This document shows positions 24,549-33,305 of a DNA stretch of 64,000 bases, piece after piece. Made by a program: the position numbers and the translations under genes. Source of the stretch: Halovulum dunhuangense (GTDB lineage: Bacteria > Pseudomonadota > Alphaproteobacteria > Rhodobacterales > Rhodobacteraceae); assembly GCF_013093415.1 (NCBI RefSeq), contig NZ_JABFBC010000004.1, forward strand, positions 36,151-100,150, written 5' to 3'. The notes beneath the pieces are model-generated. The model saw only the letters and a list, made by a program, of their open reading frames with translations. It was not told the origin of the DNA and searched no databases. Position 1 is the stretch's first letter. The number at the start of each line of letters is the position of its first letter.

Positions 24549-27500
24549 ATGAGCCATCTGCTCGACAGACTGAACTTCTTCCAGAGCAAGGAACTGGAGC
24601 AATTCTCGGACGGTTGGGGTCAGACCACCCGCGAGAACCGCGACTGGGAAGATACCTACCGGAACCGCTGGCGGCACGACAAGATCGTGCGCTCGACCCA
24701 CGGGGTGAACTGTACCGGGTCGTGCTCGTGGAAGATCTACGTCAAGTCCGGCATCGTCACCTGGGAGACGCAGCAGACCGACTATCCCCGGACCCGCGCC
24801 GGCCTGCCCAACCACGAGCCGCGCGGCTGCGCGCGCGGCGCGTCCTACAGCTGGTATCTCTATTCCGCCAACCGGGTGAAGAACCCGCTGATCCGCGGCG
24901 CCCTGATGCGCGCCTGGCGCAAGAAGCGCGAGACGATGACCCCGGTTGCCGCCTGGGCCGCGATCCAGAACGACCCCGCGTTGCGCGATGCGATCAACAA
25001 GGCCCGCGGCAAGGGCGGCTTCGTGCGCGCGACCTGGGACGAGGCGACCGAGATCGTGGCGGCGGCCAATGCCTACACGACCAAGACTTACGGCCCCGAC
25101 CGGGTGTTCGGCTTCTCGCCGATCCCCGCGATGTCGATGGTCAGCTACGCCGCCGGCACCCGCTACCTGAGCCTGCTGGGCGGCACCTGCATGTCCTTCT
25201 ACGACTGGTATTGCGACCTGCCGCCAGCCAGCCCCCAGACCTGGGGCGAGCAGACCGACGTGCCGGAATCGGCCGACTGGTACAATGCGGGCTTCCTGAT
25301 GCTGTGGGGCTCGAACGTGCCGCAGACACGGACCCCCGACGCGCATTTCTACACCGAGGTGCGTTATCGCGGCACGAAGTCCGCCGTGGTCAGCCCCGAC
25401 TATTCCGAGGCCGCCAAGTTCGGCGACATCTGGCTGAACCCGCAGGCCGGCACGGATGCGGCGCTGGCGATGGCCATGGGCCATGTGATCCTGCGCGAAT
25501 TCCACATCGACCGGCAGGCGGAATACTTCGAGGACTACGCCCGCCGCTACACCGACATGCCGATGCTGGTGGTGCTGGACGAAAGGGACGGCCGGCTGGT
25601 CCCCGGCCGGATGCTGCGGGCCGATGATTTCGACGACAAGCTGGGCGAGACCAACAACCCCGACTGGAAGACCGTCGCCTATGACGAAGCGTCGGACCGG
25701 ATCGTGGCGCCCAACGGCTCGATCGGCTTTCGCTGGGGCGAGGAGGGGCGGTGGAACCTGGAGGAGCAGGCGAAAGGGGCGGGGACAAGGCTGCGCCTGA
25801 GCCAGATCCTCGATGACGACCACGACGCGGTGGTCGGGGTCGATTTCCCCTATTTCGGCGGCGTGGCGACGGAAAATTTCGTCAAGTGCGACGCGCCCGA
25901 GGTGCTGACCCGGAACATTCCCGCGCGGCGGATCAAGCTTGCAGACGGCAGGGAGGTGCTGGTCGCCACCGTCTTCGACCTGTTCTGCGCCAATTACGGG
26001 CTGGATCGCGGCCTGGGCGGTGACTGGGTGTCGAAGGATTTCGACGACGACATGCCCTACACCCCCGCCTGGGCCGAACGGATCACCGGGGTCGAGCGGG
26101 AGAAGATCATCGCGGTCGCCCGCGAATTCGCGGGCAACGCCGAGAAGACCCGCGGCAAGTCCATGGTCATCCTGGGCGCCGGCCTGAACCACTGGTACCA
26201 CATGGACATGAGCTACCGCGGCATCATCAACATGCTGGTGATGTGCGGCTGCATCGGCCAGGAGGGCGGCGGCTGGTCGCATTACGTTGGCCAGGAAAAG
26301 CTGCGCCCGCAGACCGGCTGGACGCCGCTGGCCTTCGCGCTGGACTGGAACCGCCCGCCGCGGCACATGAACTCGACCAGCGCCTGGTATGCCCACACCG
26401 ACCAGTGGCGCTACGAGACCCTGCGCGCGGGCGAGATCCTGTCGCCCACCGCCCCCGAGGGCGACTGGGACATATCCCTCATCGACTACAACATCCGCGC
26501 GGAACGCATGGGCTGGCTGCCGTCGGCGCCTCAACTCAAGACCAACCCGCTGGAGGTGTCGAAACAGGCCAGGGCGGCGGGCAGGGAGATCAAGGACTAC
26601 GTCGCCGAACGGCTGAAATCCGGCGATCTGGAAATGTCCTGCCAGGACCCGGACGCACCCGAGAACTGGCCGCGCAACCTGTTCGTCTGGCGGTCCAATC
26701 TGCTGGGGTCGTCCGGCAAGGGGCACGAGTACTTCCTCAAGCACCTGCTGGGCACCGATCACGGCGTGATGGGCAAGGACCTGGGCGAGGAAGGACAGGC
26801 CATGCCGAAGGAAGCAGTCTGGCATGACGAGGCGCCCAAGGGAAAGCTCGACTTGCTGGTGACCATCGACTTCCGCATGTCGACCACGGCGGTCTATTCC
26901 GACATCGTGCTGCCGACGGCCAGCTGGTACGAAAAGGACGACCTGAACACGTCCGACATGCACCCGTTCATCCACCCGCTTCAGGCGGCGGTGGACCCGG
27001 CCTACGAGAGCAGGTCTGATTGGGAGATCTTCAAGACGATCGCGGCCAAGTTCTCTGAAGTCGCACCCGAGGTGCTGGGGGTCGAGACCGACATCGTCCA
27101 GCTTCCGCTGCTGCACGACACGCCCGGCGAACTGGCGCAGGCGGATGTGCGCGACTGGAAAAAGGGCGAATGCGACCTGATCCCGGGCAGGACCGCGCCG
27201 AACTATGTGGCGGTCGAGCGGGATTATCCCAACCTGTACAAGAAGTTCACTTCCGTCGGGCCGCTGCTGGAAAAGCTGGGCAACGGTGGCAAGGGGATCA
27301 ACTGGGACACCAGGACAGAGGTCGGGCACCTGCGCGACCTGAACGGGGTGGTGCAGGACGAGGGCGTGTCACTGGGCCAGCCCAAGCTGGAAACCGCCAT
27401 CGACGCGGCCGAGATGATCCTGATGCTCGCGCCCGAGACCAACGGCGAGGTGGCCGTGAAGGCGTGGGAGGAACTGGAAAAGCCCACCGGCCGCCACCAC

Positions 27501-28295
27501 GCGCACCTGGCGGAAGGGGCGCATCACACCAAGATCCGCTTCCGCGACATCGCCGCGCAACCGCGCAAGATCATCTCCAGCCCCACCTGGTCGGGCATCG
27601 AGTCCGAGGAAGTCTGCTACAACGCCGGCTACACCAACGTGCACGAGCTGATCCCGTGGCGCACGCTGACGGGGCGACAGCAGCTCTACCAGGATCATCT
27701 GTGGATGCGGGCCTTCGGCGAGGGCTTCGTCAGCTACCGCCCGCCGGTGGACCTCAAGACCATCACCGCGGCCGTGAACAACGACGCGGCCGAGGGCAGC
27801 CCGCATGTCGTGCTGAACTTCATCACCCCGCACCAGAAATGGGGCATCCACAGCACCTATACCGACAACCTGCTGATGCTGACGCTGAACCGGGGCGGGC
27901 CGGTGGTCTGGATGTCCGAGGTCGATGCCCAGAAAGCGGGTCTCGTCGATAACGACTGGGTCGAGGCCTACAACATCAACGGCGCGCTGACCGCGCGGGT
28001 GGTGGTGTCCCAGCGGATCAAGCAGGGCACGCTGTTCATGTACCACGCGCAGGAAAAGATCGTGAACACGCCCGGATCGGAAAAGACCGGCCATCGCGGC
28101 GGCATCCACAACTCGGTGACCCGCGCCACGCTGAAGCCCACGCACATGATCGGGGGCTACGCGCAGCTGTCCTACGGCTTCAACTACTACGGCACCGTGG
28201 GATCGAACCGCGACGAGTTCGTGATCGTTCGCAAGATGAAGAAGATCGACTGGCTCGATCAGCCCGCAACCCGGAAAGTGGAGGCAGCGGAATGA
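24549..28295 (+). CDS. narG: Respiratory nitrate reductase, alpha subunit
   Basis: Catalytic subunit of the membrane-bound nitrate reductase: quinol-derived electrons reduce nitrate to nitrite on the cytoplasmic side. It has 1248 residues, essentially the E. coli NarG length, and starts MSHLLDRLNFF after GAAAGGAAAG. His51, Cys55, Cys59 and Cys94 form the FS0 [4Fe-4S] site (HGVNCTGSC, RGCARG). The bis-MGD-binding region includes YDWYCDLPP, whose Asp is the expected molybdenum ligand. The stop overlaps narH as ATGA. Long open frames on the opposite strand are composition artefacts. Confidence 0.98.
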   Translation: MSHLLDRLNFFQSKELEQFSDGWGQTTRENRDWEDTYRNRWRHDKIVRSTHGVNCTGSCSWKIYVKSGIVTWETQQTDYPRTRAGLPNHEPRGCARGASYSWYLYSANRVKNPLIRGALMRAWRKKRETMTPVAAWAAIQNDPALRDAINKARGKGGFVRATWDEATEIVAAANAYTTKTYGPDRVFGFSPIPAMSMVSYAAGTRYLSLLGGTCMSFYDWYCDLPPASPQTWGEQTDVPESADWYNAGFLMLWGSNVPQTRTPDAHFYTEVRYRGTKSAVVSPDYSEAAKFGDIWLNPQAGTDAALAMAMGHVILREFHIDRQAEYFEDYARRYTDMPMLVVLDERDGRLVPGRMLRADDFDDKLGETNNPDWKTVAYDEASDRIVAPNGSIGFRWGEEGRWNLEEQAKGAGTRLRLSQILDDDHDAVVGVDFPYFGGVATENFVKCDAPEVLTRNIPARRIKLADGREVLVATVFDLFCANYGLDRGLGGDWVSKDFDDDMPYTPAWAERITGVEREKIIAVAREFAGNAEKTRGKSMVILGAGLNHWYHMDMSYRGIINMLVMCGCIGQEGGGWSHYVGQEKLRPQTGWTPLAFALDWNRPPRHMNSTSAWYAHTDQWRYETLRAGEILSPTAPEGDWDISLIDYNIRAERMGWLPSAPQLKTNPLEVSKQARAAGREIKDYVAERLKSGDLEMSCQDPDAPENWPRNLFVWRSNLLGSSGKGHEYFLKHLLGTDHGVMGKDLGEEGQAMPKEAVWHDEAPKGKLDLLVTIDFRMSTTAVYSDIVLPTASWYEKDDLNTSDMHPFIHPLQAAVDPAYESRSDWEIFKTIAAKFSEVAPEVLGVETDIVQLPLLHDTPGELAQADVRDWKKGECDLIPGRTAPNYVAVERDYPNLYKKFTSVGPLLEKLGNGGKGINWDTRTEVGHLRDLNGVVQDEGVSLGQPKLETAIDAAEMILMLAPETNGEVAVKAWEELEKPTGRHHAHLAEGAHHTKIRFRDIAAQPRKIISSPTWSGIESEEVCYNAGYTNVHELIPWRTLTGRQQLYQDHLWMRAFGEGFVSYRPPVDLKTITAAVNNDAAEGSPHVVLNFITPHQKWGIHSTYTDNLLMLTLNRGGPVVWMSEVDAQKAGLVDNDWVEAYNINGALTARVVVSQRIKQGTLFMYHAQEKIVNTPGSEKTGHRGGIHNSVTRATLKPTHMIGGYAQLSYGFNYYGTVGSNRDEFVIVRKMKKIDWLDQPATRKVEAAE

Positions 28296-29818
28296 GAGTT
28301 CGCGCGCAAATCGGCAAGGTCCTGAACCTCGACAAGTGCATCGGGTGTCACACCTGCTCGGTCACCTGCAAGAACGTCTGGACCAGCCGCGACGGTGTCG
28401 AATACGCCTGGTTCAACAACGTGGAAACCAAGCCCGGCACCGGCTATCCCACCGACTGGGAAAACCAGAAACGCTGGCAGGGGGGCTGGGTGCGCTCGGC
28501 CTCCGGCAAGCTGCACCCGCGGCAGGGGTCCAAGTGGCGGATCCTGGCGAACATCTTCGCCAACCCCGCCATGCCCGAGATCGACGACTATTACGAGCCG
28601 TTCGATTTCGACTACGACCACCTGAAATCCGCCCCCGAGATGGACGCCTTCCCCACCGCGCGGCCGCGGTCGCGGATCACCGGCGAGCGGATGGAAAAGA
28701 TCGAGAAGGGCCCGAACTGGGAAGAGATCCTGGGCGGCGAATTCTCGAAGCGCTCGGCCGACTACAACTTCGAGGATGTGCAGAAGTCGATCTATGGAGA
28801 GTATGAAAATACCTTCATGATGTACCTGCCGCGTCTGTGCGAGCATTGCCTCAACCCGACCTGTTCGGCGTCGTGCCCCTCGGGCGCGATCTACAAGCGC
28901 GAGGAGGACGGCATCGTCCTGATCGACCAGGAGAAATGCCGCGGCTGGCGGATGTGCATTTCGGGCTGTCCCTACAAGAAGGTCTATTACAACTGGGACA
29001 CCGGCAAATCCGAGAAATGCACCTTCTGCTATCCGCGCATCGAAAGCGGCCAGCCGACGGTCTGTTCGGAAACCTGCGTCGGGCGCATCCGCTACCTGGG
29101 CGTGATCCTGTACGACGCCGACAAGATCGAGGCGGCGGCCAGTGTCGAGCGCGAGACCGATCTTTACGGCGCGCAGATGGACGTGTTCCTCGACCCGAAC
29201 GACCCCGAGGTGATCGCCGCCGCCCGCCGCGACGGCGTGCCGGAGGACTGGATCGAGGCCGCCAAGGTCAGCCCGATCTGGAAGATGGCGATGGAGTGGA
29301 AGGTCGCCTTCCCGCTGCATCCCGAGTACCGGACCCTGCCGATGGTGTGGTACATCCCGCCGCTCAGCCCGATCCAGAACGCCGCCCAGGCCGGGCAGAT
29401 CGCGATGAGCGACCAGATGCCCGACGTGCGCAGCTTGCGTATCCCGGTCAAGTATCTCGCCAACATGCTGACCGCGGGCGACGAGGAACCGATCGTGCAC
29501 GCGCTGGAACGGATGTCGGCCATGCGGCTCTACATGCGGGCGCTCAGCGTGGACGGCGTGCGCGACGAGGGGCTGGCCGCCCGCGTCGGCATGTCGGGCC
29601 GCATGATCGAGGACATGTACAGGATCATGGCCATCGCCGACTACGAGGACCGCTTCGCGATCCCCACGGCGCACCGCGAACAGAACGAGCATGGCGCCGA
29701 CATCCGCGGCGGCTGCGGCTTCACCGATGGCAACGGCTGTTCCACCGGCGAGACCGGCAAGACCACCCTGTTCGGCGGCAAGAAGCGGAACTTCACCCTT
29801 CCGCAGGAGACCTTCTGA
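28292..29818 (+). CDS. narH: Respiratory nitrate reductase, beta subunit
   Basis: Electron-transfer subunit of 508 residues with four iron-sulfur clusters. The first motif is CIGCHTCSVTCK (Cys16, 19, 22, 26). The others are CEHCLNPTCSASC, CRGWRMCISGC and CTFCY with a later CSETC. In the third motif Trp replaces one Cys, which is the normal signature of the [3Fe-4S] cluster in NarH. It passes electrons from NarI heme to NarG. The start overlaps narG by four bases and the end shares a base with narJ. Confidence 0.98.
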   Translation: MRVRAQIGKVLNLDKCIGCHTCSVTCKNVWTSRDGVEYAWFNNVETKPGTGYPTDWENQKRWQGGWVRSASGKLHPRQGSKWRILANIFANPAMPEIDDYYEPFDFDYDHLKSAPEMDAFPTARPRSRITGERMEKIEKGPNWEEILGGEFSKRSADYNFEDVQKSIYGEYENTFMMYLPRLCEHCLNPTCSASCPSGAIYKREEDGIVLIDQEKCRGWRMCISGCPYKKVYYNWDTGKSEKCTFCYPRIESGQPTVCSETCVGRIRYLGVILYDADKIEAAASVERETDLYGAQMDVFLDPNDPEVIAAARRDGVPEDWIEAAKVSPIWKMAMEWKVAFPLHPEYRTLPMVWYIPPLSPIQNAAQAGQIAMSDQMPDVRSLRIPVKYLANMLTAGDEEPIVHALERMSAMRLYMRALSVDGVRDEGLAARVGMSGRMIEDMYRIMAIADYEDRFAIPTAHREQNEHGADIRGGCGFTDGNGCSTGETGKTTLFGGKKRNFTLPQETF

Positions 29819-30534
29819 TGATGATGATGGACCGCACACTCAAGGCGCTGTCGCTGATCCTGAGCTACCCCACGCCGGAGCTTCGGCAGGCGATGCCCGA
29901 CATCGCGGACGTGCTGGCCGGGGACCGTCGCCTGTCGCCGGACGTGAAGACGGCGCTGGATGCGCTTTGCCTCGGGCTTGCCCGCGGCGATCTCTACGAC
30001 CTTCAGGAGAGCTATGTGATGCTCTTCGACCGCTCGCGCACCCTGTCGCTCAACCTGTTCGAGCATGTCCACGGCGAAAGCCGCGACCGGGGCGGCGCGA
30101 TGGTCAGCCTGATCGAGACCTACCGGGAGGGCGGGTTCGAGCCCGCCACCTCGGAACTGCCGGACCACCTGCCGGTGCTGCTGGAATTCCTGGCGACGCG
30201 ACCCTCGCGCGAAGCACGGGACACCCTGGCGGACGCGGCCCATATCCTTGACGCGCTGGGGGCCAGGCTCGGCCGGCGCGACAGTGGATATGCAGCCGCG
30301 TTCGCCGCTCTTTCCGATCTTGCCGGGACAACGGCCGACGCCGACGCGGTGGCCGCGATGCTGGCGCAGCCCGACGATGACCCGTCCGACCTCGAGGCGC
30401 TCGACGCCGTATGGGAAGAGACCGAGGTCACCTTCGGCCCGGACCCGAATGCCGGCTGTCCGCAGGTCCGCGACATGCTCGCGGTGATGGACCGCCCGGC
30501 CGCCACGCTGAAACCCCTGGACAGGAGCGCATGA
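29818..30534 (+). CDS. narJ: Nitrate reductase assembly chaperone
   Basis: Cytoplasmic chaperone of 238 residues needed to insert the molybdenum cofactor into NarG and to hold NarGH until NarI is ready. The helix-rich sequence with LSYPTPELRQAMPDI near the N-terminus and LFEHVHGESRDRGGAMVSL (around residues 80-98) is typical of the NarJ/DmsD family. Four consecutive ATG codons start the gene; the first, at 29818, shares its A with the narH stop and has GGAG eight bases upstream. It is followed by narI with a one-base gap. Confidence 0.95.
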   Translation: MMMMDRTLKALSLILSYPTPELRQAMPDIADVLAGDRRLSPDVKTALDALCLGLARGDLYDLQESYVMLFDRSRTLSLNLFEHVHGESRDRGGAMVSLIETYREGGFEPATSELPDHLPVLLEFLATRPSREARDTLADAAHILDALGARLGRRDSGYAAAFAALSDLAGTTADADAVAAMLAQPDDDPSDLEALDAVWEETEVTFGPDPNAGCPQVRDMLAVMDRPAATLKPLDRSA

Positions 30535-30535
30535 C

Positions 30536-31321
30536 ATGTTCGGCGACTTCGACATCAACTTCGTCATCTTCGGCGTCATGCCCTATGTCGCGCTGACCGT
30601 CTTCCTGGTGGGGTCGGTCGCGCGCTACGAGCGCGACCCCTTCACCTGGAAGAGTTCGTCCAGCCAGCTTCTGCGGCGCAAGCAGCTGATCTGGGGATCG
30701 ATCCTGTTCCATGTCGGCATCCTGACGGTATTCTTCGGCCATCTCGTGGGGCTGTTCACGCCGGTCTGGGTGCTGGATACGCTGGGCATTCCCTATGGGC
30801 TGAAGCAGTGGATGGCCGTGCTGATCGGCGGGCCAGCCGGCATGGCGGCGCTGATCGGCTCCACGATGCTTCTGCATCGGCGGCTGGCCGATCCGCGCAT
30901 CCGCGCGACGTCGACCTTTCCGGACATCCTGATCATGGTGCTGATCTGGCTGCAACTTGCCATCGGCCTGCTGACGATCACCCAGACGCTCCAGCACATG
31001 GACGGGTCCGAGATGGTGCGCTTCATGACCTGGTCGCAAAGCGTGGTCAGCTGGAACATCAACGCCTGGGTCACGGTGGTGGATGTCCACTGGCTCTACA
31101 AGACCCACATCTTCCTGGGGCTTGTGATCACCATGCTGTTCCCCTTCACGCGGCTGGTGCACATCTGGTCGGGCTTCGCGGCCCCCTTCCGCTACCTGCT
31201 GACGCGGCCCGGCTACCAGATCGTGCGCTCGCGCCGGCATCGCCCGCTGGAAGAACGCCGCCGCGCGTTCGACAGCGTGCAGGCCCGGCGGGGGCCCTCG
31301 ATCACGACGCCGGGGGAGTGA
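30536..31321 (+). CDS. narI: Respiratory nitrate reductase, gamma subunit (cytochrome b)
   Basis: Membrane anchor of 261 residues with five hydrophobic helices and two b hemes. It oxidises quinol on the periplasmic side. Candidate heme ligands are the His pair in FHVGILTVFFGHLVGLF (around residues 60-71) and the pair in DVHWLYKTHIFLGL (around 182-188). The C-terminus is basic and cytoplasmic. It follows narJ directly and the parvulin gene begins five bases after its stop, so accessory genes are probably on the same transcript. Confidence 0.96.
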   Translation: MFGDFDINFVIFGVMPYVALTVFLVGSVARYERDPFTWKSSSSQLLRRKQLIWGSILFHVGILTVFFGHLVGLFTPVWVLDTLGIPYGLKQWMAVLIGGPAGMAALIGSTMLLHRRLADPRIRATSTFPDILIMVLIWLQLAIGLLTITQTLQHMDGSEMVRFMTWSQSVVSWNINAWVTVVDVHWLYKTHIFLGLVITMLFPFTRLVHIWSGFAAPFRYLLTRPGYQIVRSRRHRPLEERRRAFDSVQARRGPSITTPGE

Positions 31322-31326
31322 GGGCA

Positions 31327-32121
31327 ATGTCGACCGCGTTCCTTGCCGATGTCGTCGTCAACGGCGAAACCATCCCCTCGGCGGCCATCGCCGCCGAGGC
31401 GCAGAACCACCAGGCCCCGCGCGACAAGCCCGGCATCGCCTGGCGCAAGGCGGCGCAGGCGCTGGCGATCCGCGCGCTGCTCTTGCAGGAGGCCCGTCGC
31501 CGCGGCCTGAAGGCCCGTTCCGAGGAACTTGCCCCCGGACGGATCGAGACCGAGGAAGAGGCGCTGATCCGCGCCCTTCTGGACGAGGCGCTGACGATCC
31601 CGCCCGTCACCGATGACGCAGTTCGGGCGGAATGGGAAAAGGACCCCGACCGCTACCGCTCTGCGCCGCTGTGGGATGTGTCGCATATCCTGTGCGCCTG
31701 CGATCCGCGCGACGAGGACGGGCGCGCGGCCGCCGAGGCGCGGGCCGCGGCCCTGCTGGCGCGGCTTGACGGTGATGCCAGGGGCTTCGCCGCGGCCGCC
31801 CGGGACAGCGACTGCGACTCGAAGGCGTCCGGCGGCCATCTCGGCCAGCTTGGCCCCGGCGACACCGTCCCGGAATTCGAGGCGGCGCTGCGGACCCTGC
31901 CCGAGGGGGGCATCAGCCCGGCGCCCGTCCTGTCGCGGCACGGCTGGCACATCATCCGGCTGAACGCGGTCGCGCCCGGGCAGGTGCTGCCCTTCGAAAG
32001 CGTCCGTCCGAGGATAGCGCAGGCGCTGGAGAAAGCCGCCTGGGCACGGGCATCGCGGGACTTCGTGGAAAGCCTGGCCCGAGGTGCGCAGATCACCGGC
32101 GCAAGCCTCGCGCCGATCTGA
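31327..32121 (+). CDS. PpiC-type peptidyl-prolyl isomerase (parvulin), nar-linked
   Basis: A 264-residue protein without a signal peptide. A helical N-terminal half (with ALAIRALLLQEARRRGL) resembles the chaperone part of SurA/NifM proteins. The parvulin domain spans about residues 120-225: SHILCACDPRD, SGGHLGQLGPGDTVPEFE and HGWHIIRLN. As a cytoplasmic isomerase directly after narI, it probably helps fold or mature nitrate reductase, comparable to NifM with nitrogenase iron protein. That role is inferred from position and similar gene neighbourhoods in Paracoccus-like bacteria. Confidence 0.87.
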   Translation: MSTAFLADVVVNGETIPSAAIAAEAQNHQAPRDKPGIAWRKAAQALAIRALLLQEARRRGLKARSEELAPGRIETEEEALIRALLDEALTIPPVTDDAVRAEWEKDPDRYRSAPLWDVSHILCACDPRDEDGRAAAEARAAALLARLDGDARGFAAAARDSDCDSKASGGHLGQLGPGDTVPEFEAALRTLPEGGISPAPVLSRHGWHIIRLNAVAPGQVLPFESVRPRIAQALEKAAWARASRDFVESLARGAQITGASLAPI

Positions 32122-32137
32122 AGCGGGAAAGGTCGTC

Positions 32138-32698
32138 ATGGAGCGGTCAGGCCAGAAACATCCCCCCGGCGGTCCGATGCGGATAGATCCGTCGCTGCTT
32201 CGGACCCCGGTCGAGTTCCTGCACGCCGTGCACCTGCGCGAGCGCGAGATCTGCGCGCTTCTGGACCGGATCGCGGACCGCGCCCGGGCCGCATCCGGCG
32301 AGATCGAGGCCGCCCTGCGGTTCCTGTCCGACGAGCTTCCCGCGCATCTGGACGACGAGGAGCAGGACCTGTTTCCGATGCTGCGCGCGCGCTGCTCGGA
32401 TGACGACGAGATCGACCGCCTGCTGGACCAGCTGCACGCCGATCACTGCCGCGCCAGCGCCTTGACGCCGCGCATCACCGGGATCGTCGGGGACGCCGGG
32501 TCGGGACTGGATGCGGGCGACTGCGACGAACTCCGGCGCTATGCCGGTCAATCGCGGCGTCACCTCATCCTGGAGAATGCCGTTCTTCTGCCTTTCGCAC
32601 GGCTGCGCCTGACGCCAGCGGATCTTGAGCAGCTTCGGGCCGCCATGACGCGACGCCGCAGCCCCCGCACCACCCTGGAGCCGAAACATGCTGAGTGA
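32138..32698 (+). CDS. Third hemerythrin-like (HHE) protein
   Basis: A 186-residue protein with hemerythrin-type ligands: FLHAVHLREREIC, HLDDEEQDLFPML, LHADHCRAS and RRHLILENAVLLPFA. The start at 32138 follows GGAAAGG; a second ATG at 32177 is possible. It is more distant from the two hemerythrins near nsrR than they are from each other. Its last 11 bases overlap the carbonic anhydrase gene. Location within the nar operon suggests it handles NO, oxygen or iron during nitrate respiration. Evidence for that is context only. Confidence 0.8.
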   Translation: MERSGQKHPPGGPMRIDPSLLRTPVEFLHAVHLREREICALLDRIADRARAASGEIEAALRFLSDELPAHLDDEEQDLFPMLRARCSDDDEIDRLLDQLHADHCRASALTPRITGIVGDAGSGLDAGDCDELRRYAGQSRRHLILENAVLLPFARLRLTPADLEQLRAAMTRRRSPRTTLEPKHAE

Positions 32699-33305
32699 CC
32701 TGATCCACCGAAACATCCGATGGTCGGATGCCCGCAACGCCGAGGACCCCGGCTACTTTTCGCGGCTGGCGGCCCAGCAGACGCCGGAATTCTTCTGGAT
32801 CGGCTGCTCGGACAGCCGCGTTCCGGCAAATGTCGTCGCCGGGCTGGACCCGGGCGAGGTGTTCGTGCACCGCAACGTCGCGAACGTGGTGCACTCGGCC
32901 GACATGAACCTTCTGTCCGCGCTGGAGTTCGCGGTCGAGGCGCTGAAGGTGCGCGAGATCATCGTCTGTGGCCATTACGGTTGCGGCGGCGTGCGGGCCG
33001 CCACCGAGGACATGCCGCACGGGCTGGCCGATCACTGGCTGGAGCCGATCCGGCGACTGGCGCGCGCCTATGCCGTCGACCTGGCCAGATGCAAGACCGC
33101 CGAAGAGCGCCGCGACTGCCTTGCCGAACTGAACGTCGTCGAGGGGGTGAGGCGCGTCTCTGAGACGCCCATCATCCAGAAGGCGTGGGCGCGCAGGGCC
33201 GATATCCGGGTCCATGGGCTGATCTACGGGCTGAAGGACGGACGCCTGAGGAACCTCGACTGTTCGACAGGCCCCGGACATTTCGAGGGGAGGGCCGCGG
33301 AATGA
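32688..33305 (+). CDS. Beta-class carbonic anhydrase
   Basis: Zinc enzyme of 205 residues interconverting CO2 and bicarbonate. Zinc ligands Cys40 (GCSDSR), His96 and Cys99 (CGHYGCGG) are present, as are the Asp42-Arg44 pair and the C-terminal LIYGLKDGRL segment of the Can type. It starts inside the hemerythrin gene and its TGA overlaps the moeA ATG, so it is translationally tied to nar accessory genes. Why a carbonic anhydrase is made with nitrate reductase is not obvious; anaerobic carboxylation or pH balance are possible reasons. Confidence 0.95.
   Translation: MLSDLIHRNIRWSDARNAEDPGYFSRLAAQQTPEFFWIGCSDSRVPANVVAGLDPGEVFVHRNVANVVHSADMNLLSALEFAVEALKVREIIVCGHYGCGGVRAATEDMPHGLADHWLEPIRRLARAYAVDLARCKTAEERRDCLAELNVVEGVRRVSETPIIQKAWARRADIRVHGLIYGLKDGRLRNLDCSTGPGHFEGRAAE

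Noticed and set aside
21626..24589. Very long minus-strand open frame (987 codons) opposite narK
   Set aside because: It is the mirror of a GC-rich coding frame, is dominated by Arg, Gly, His and Asp, and has no family motif; narK on the plus strand is unambiguous.
24390..27329. Minus-strand open frame of 979 codons opposite narG
   Set aside because: Composition artefact of high third-position GC in narG; no recognisable domain.
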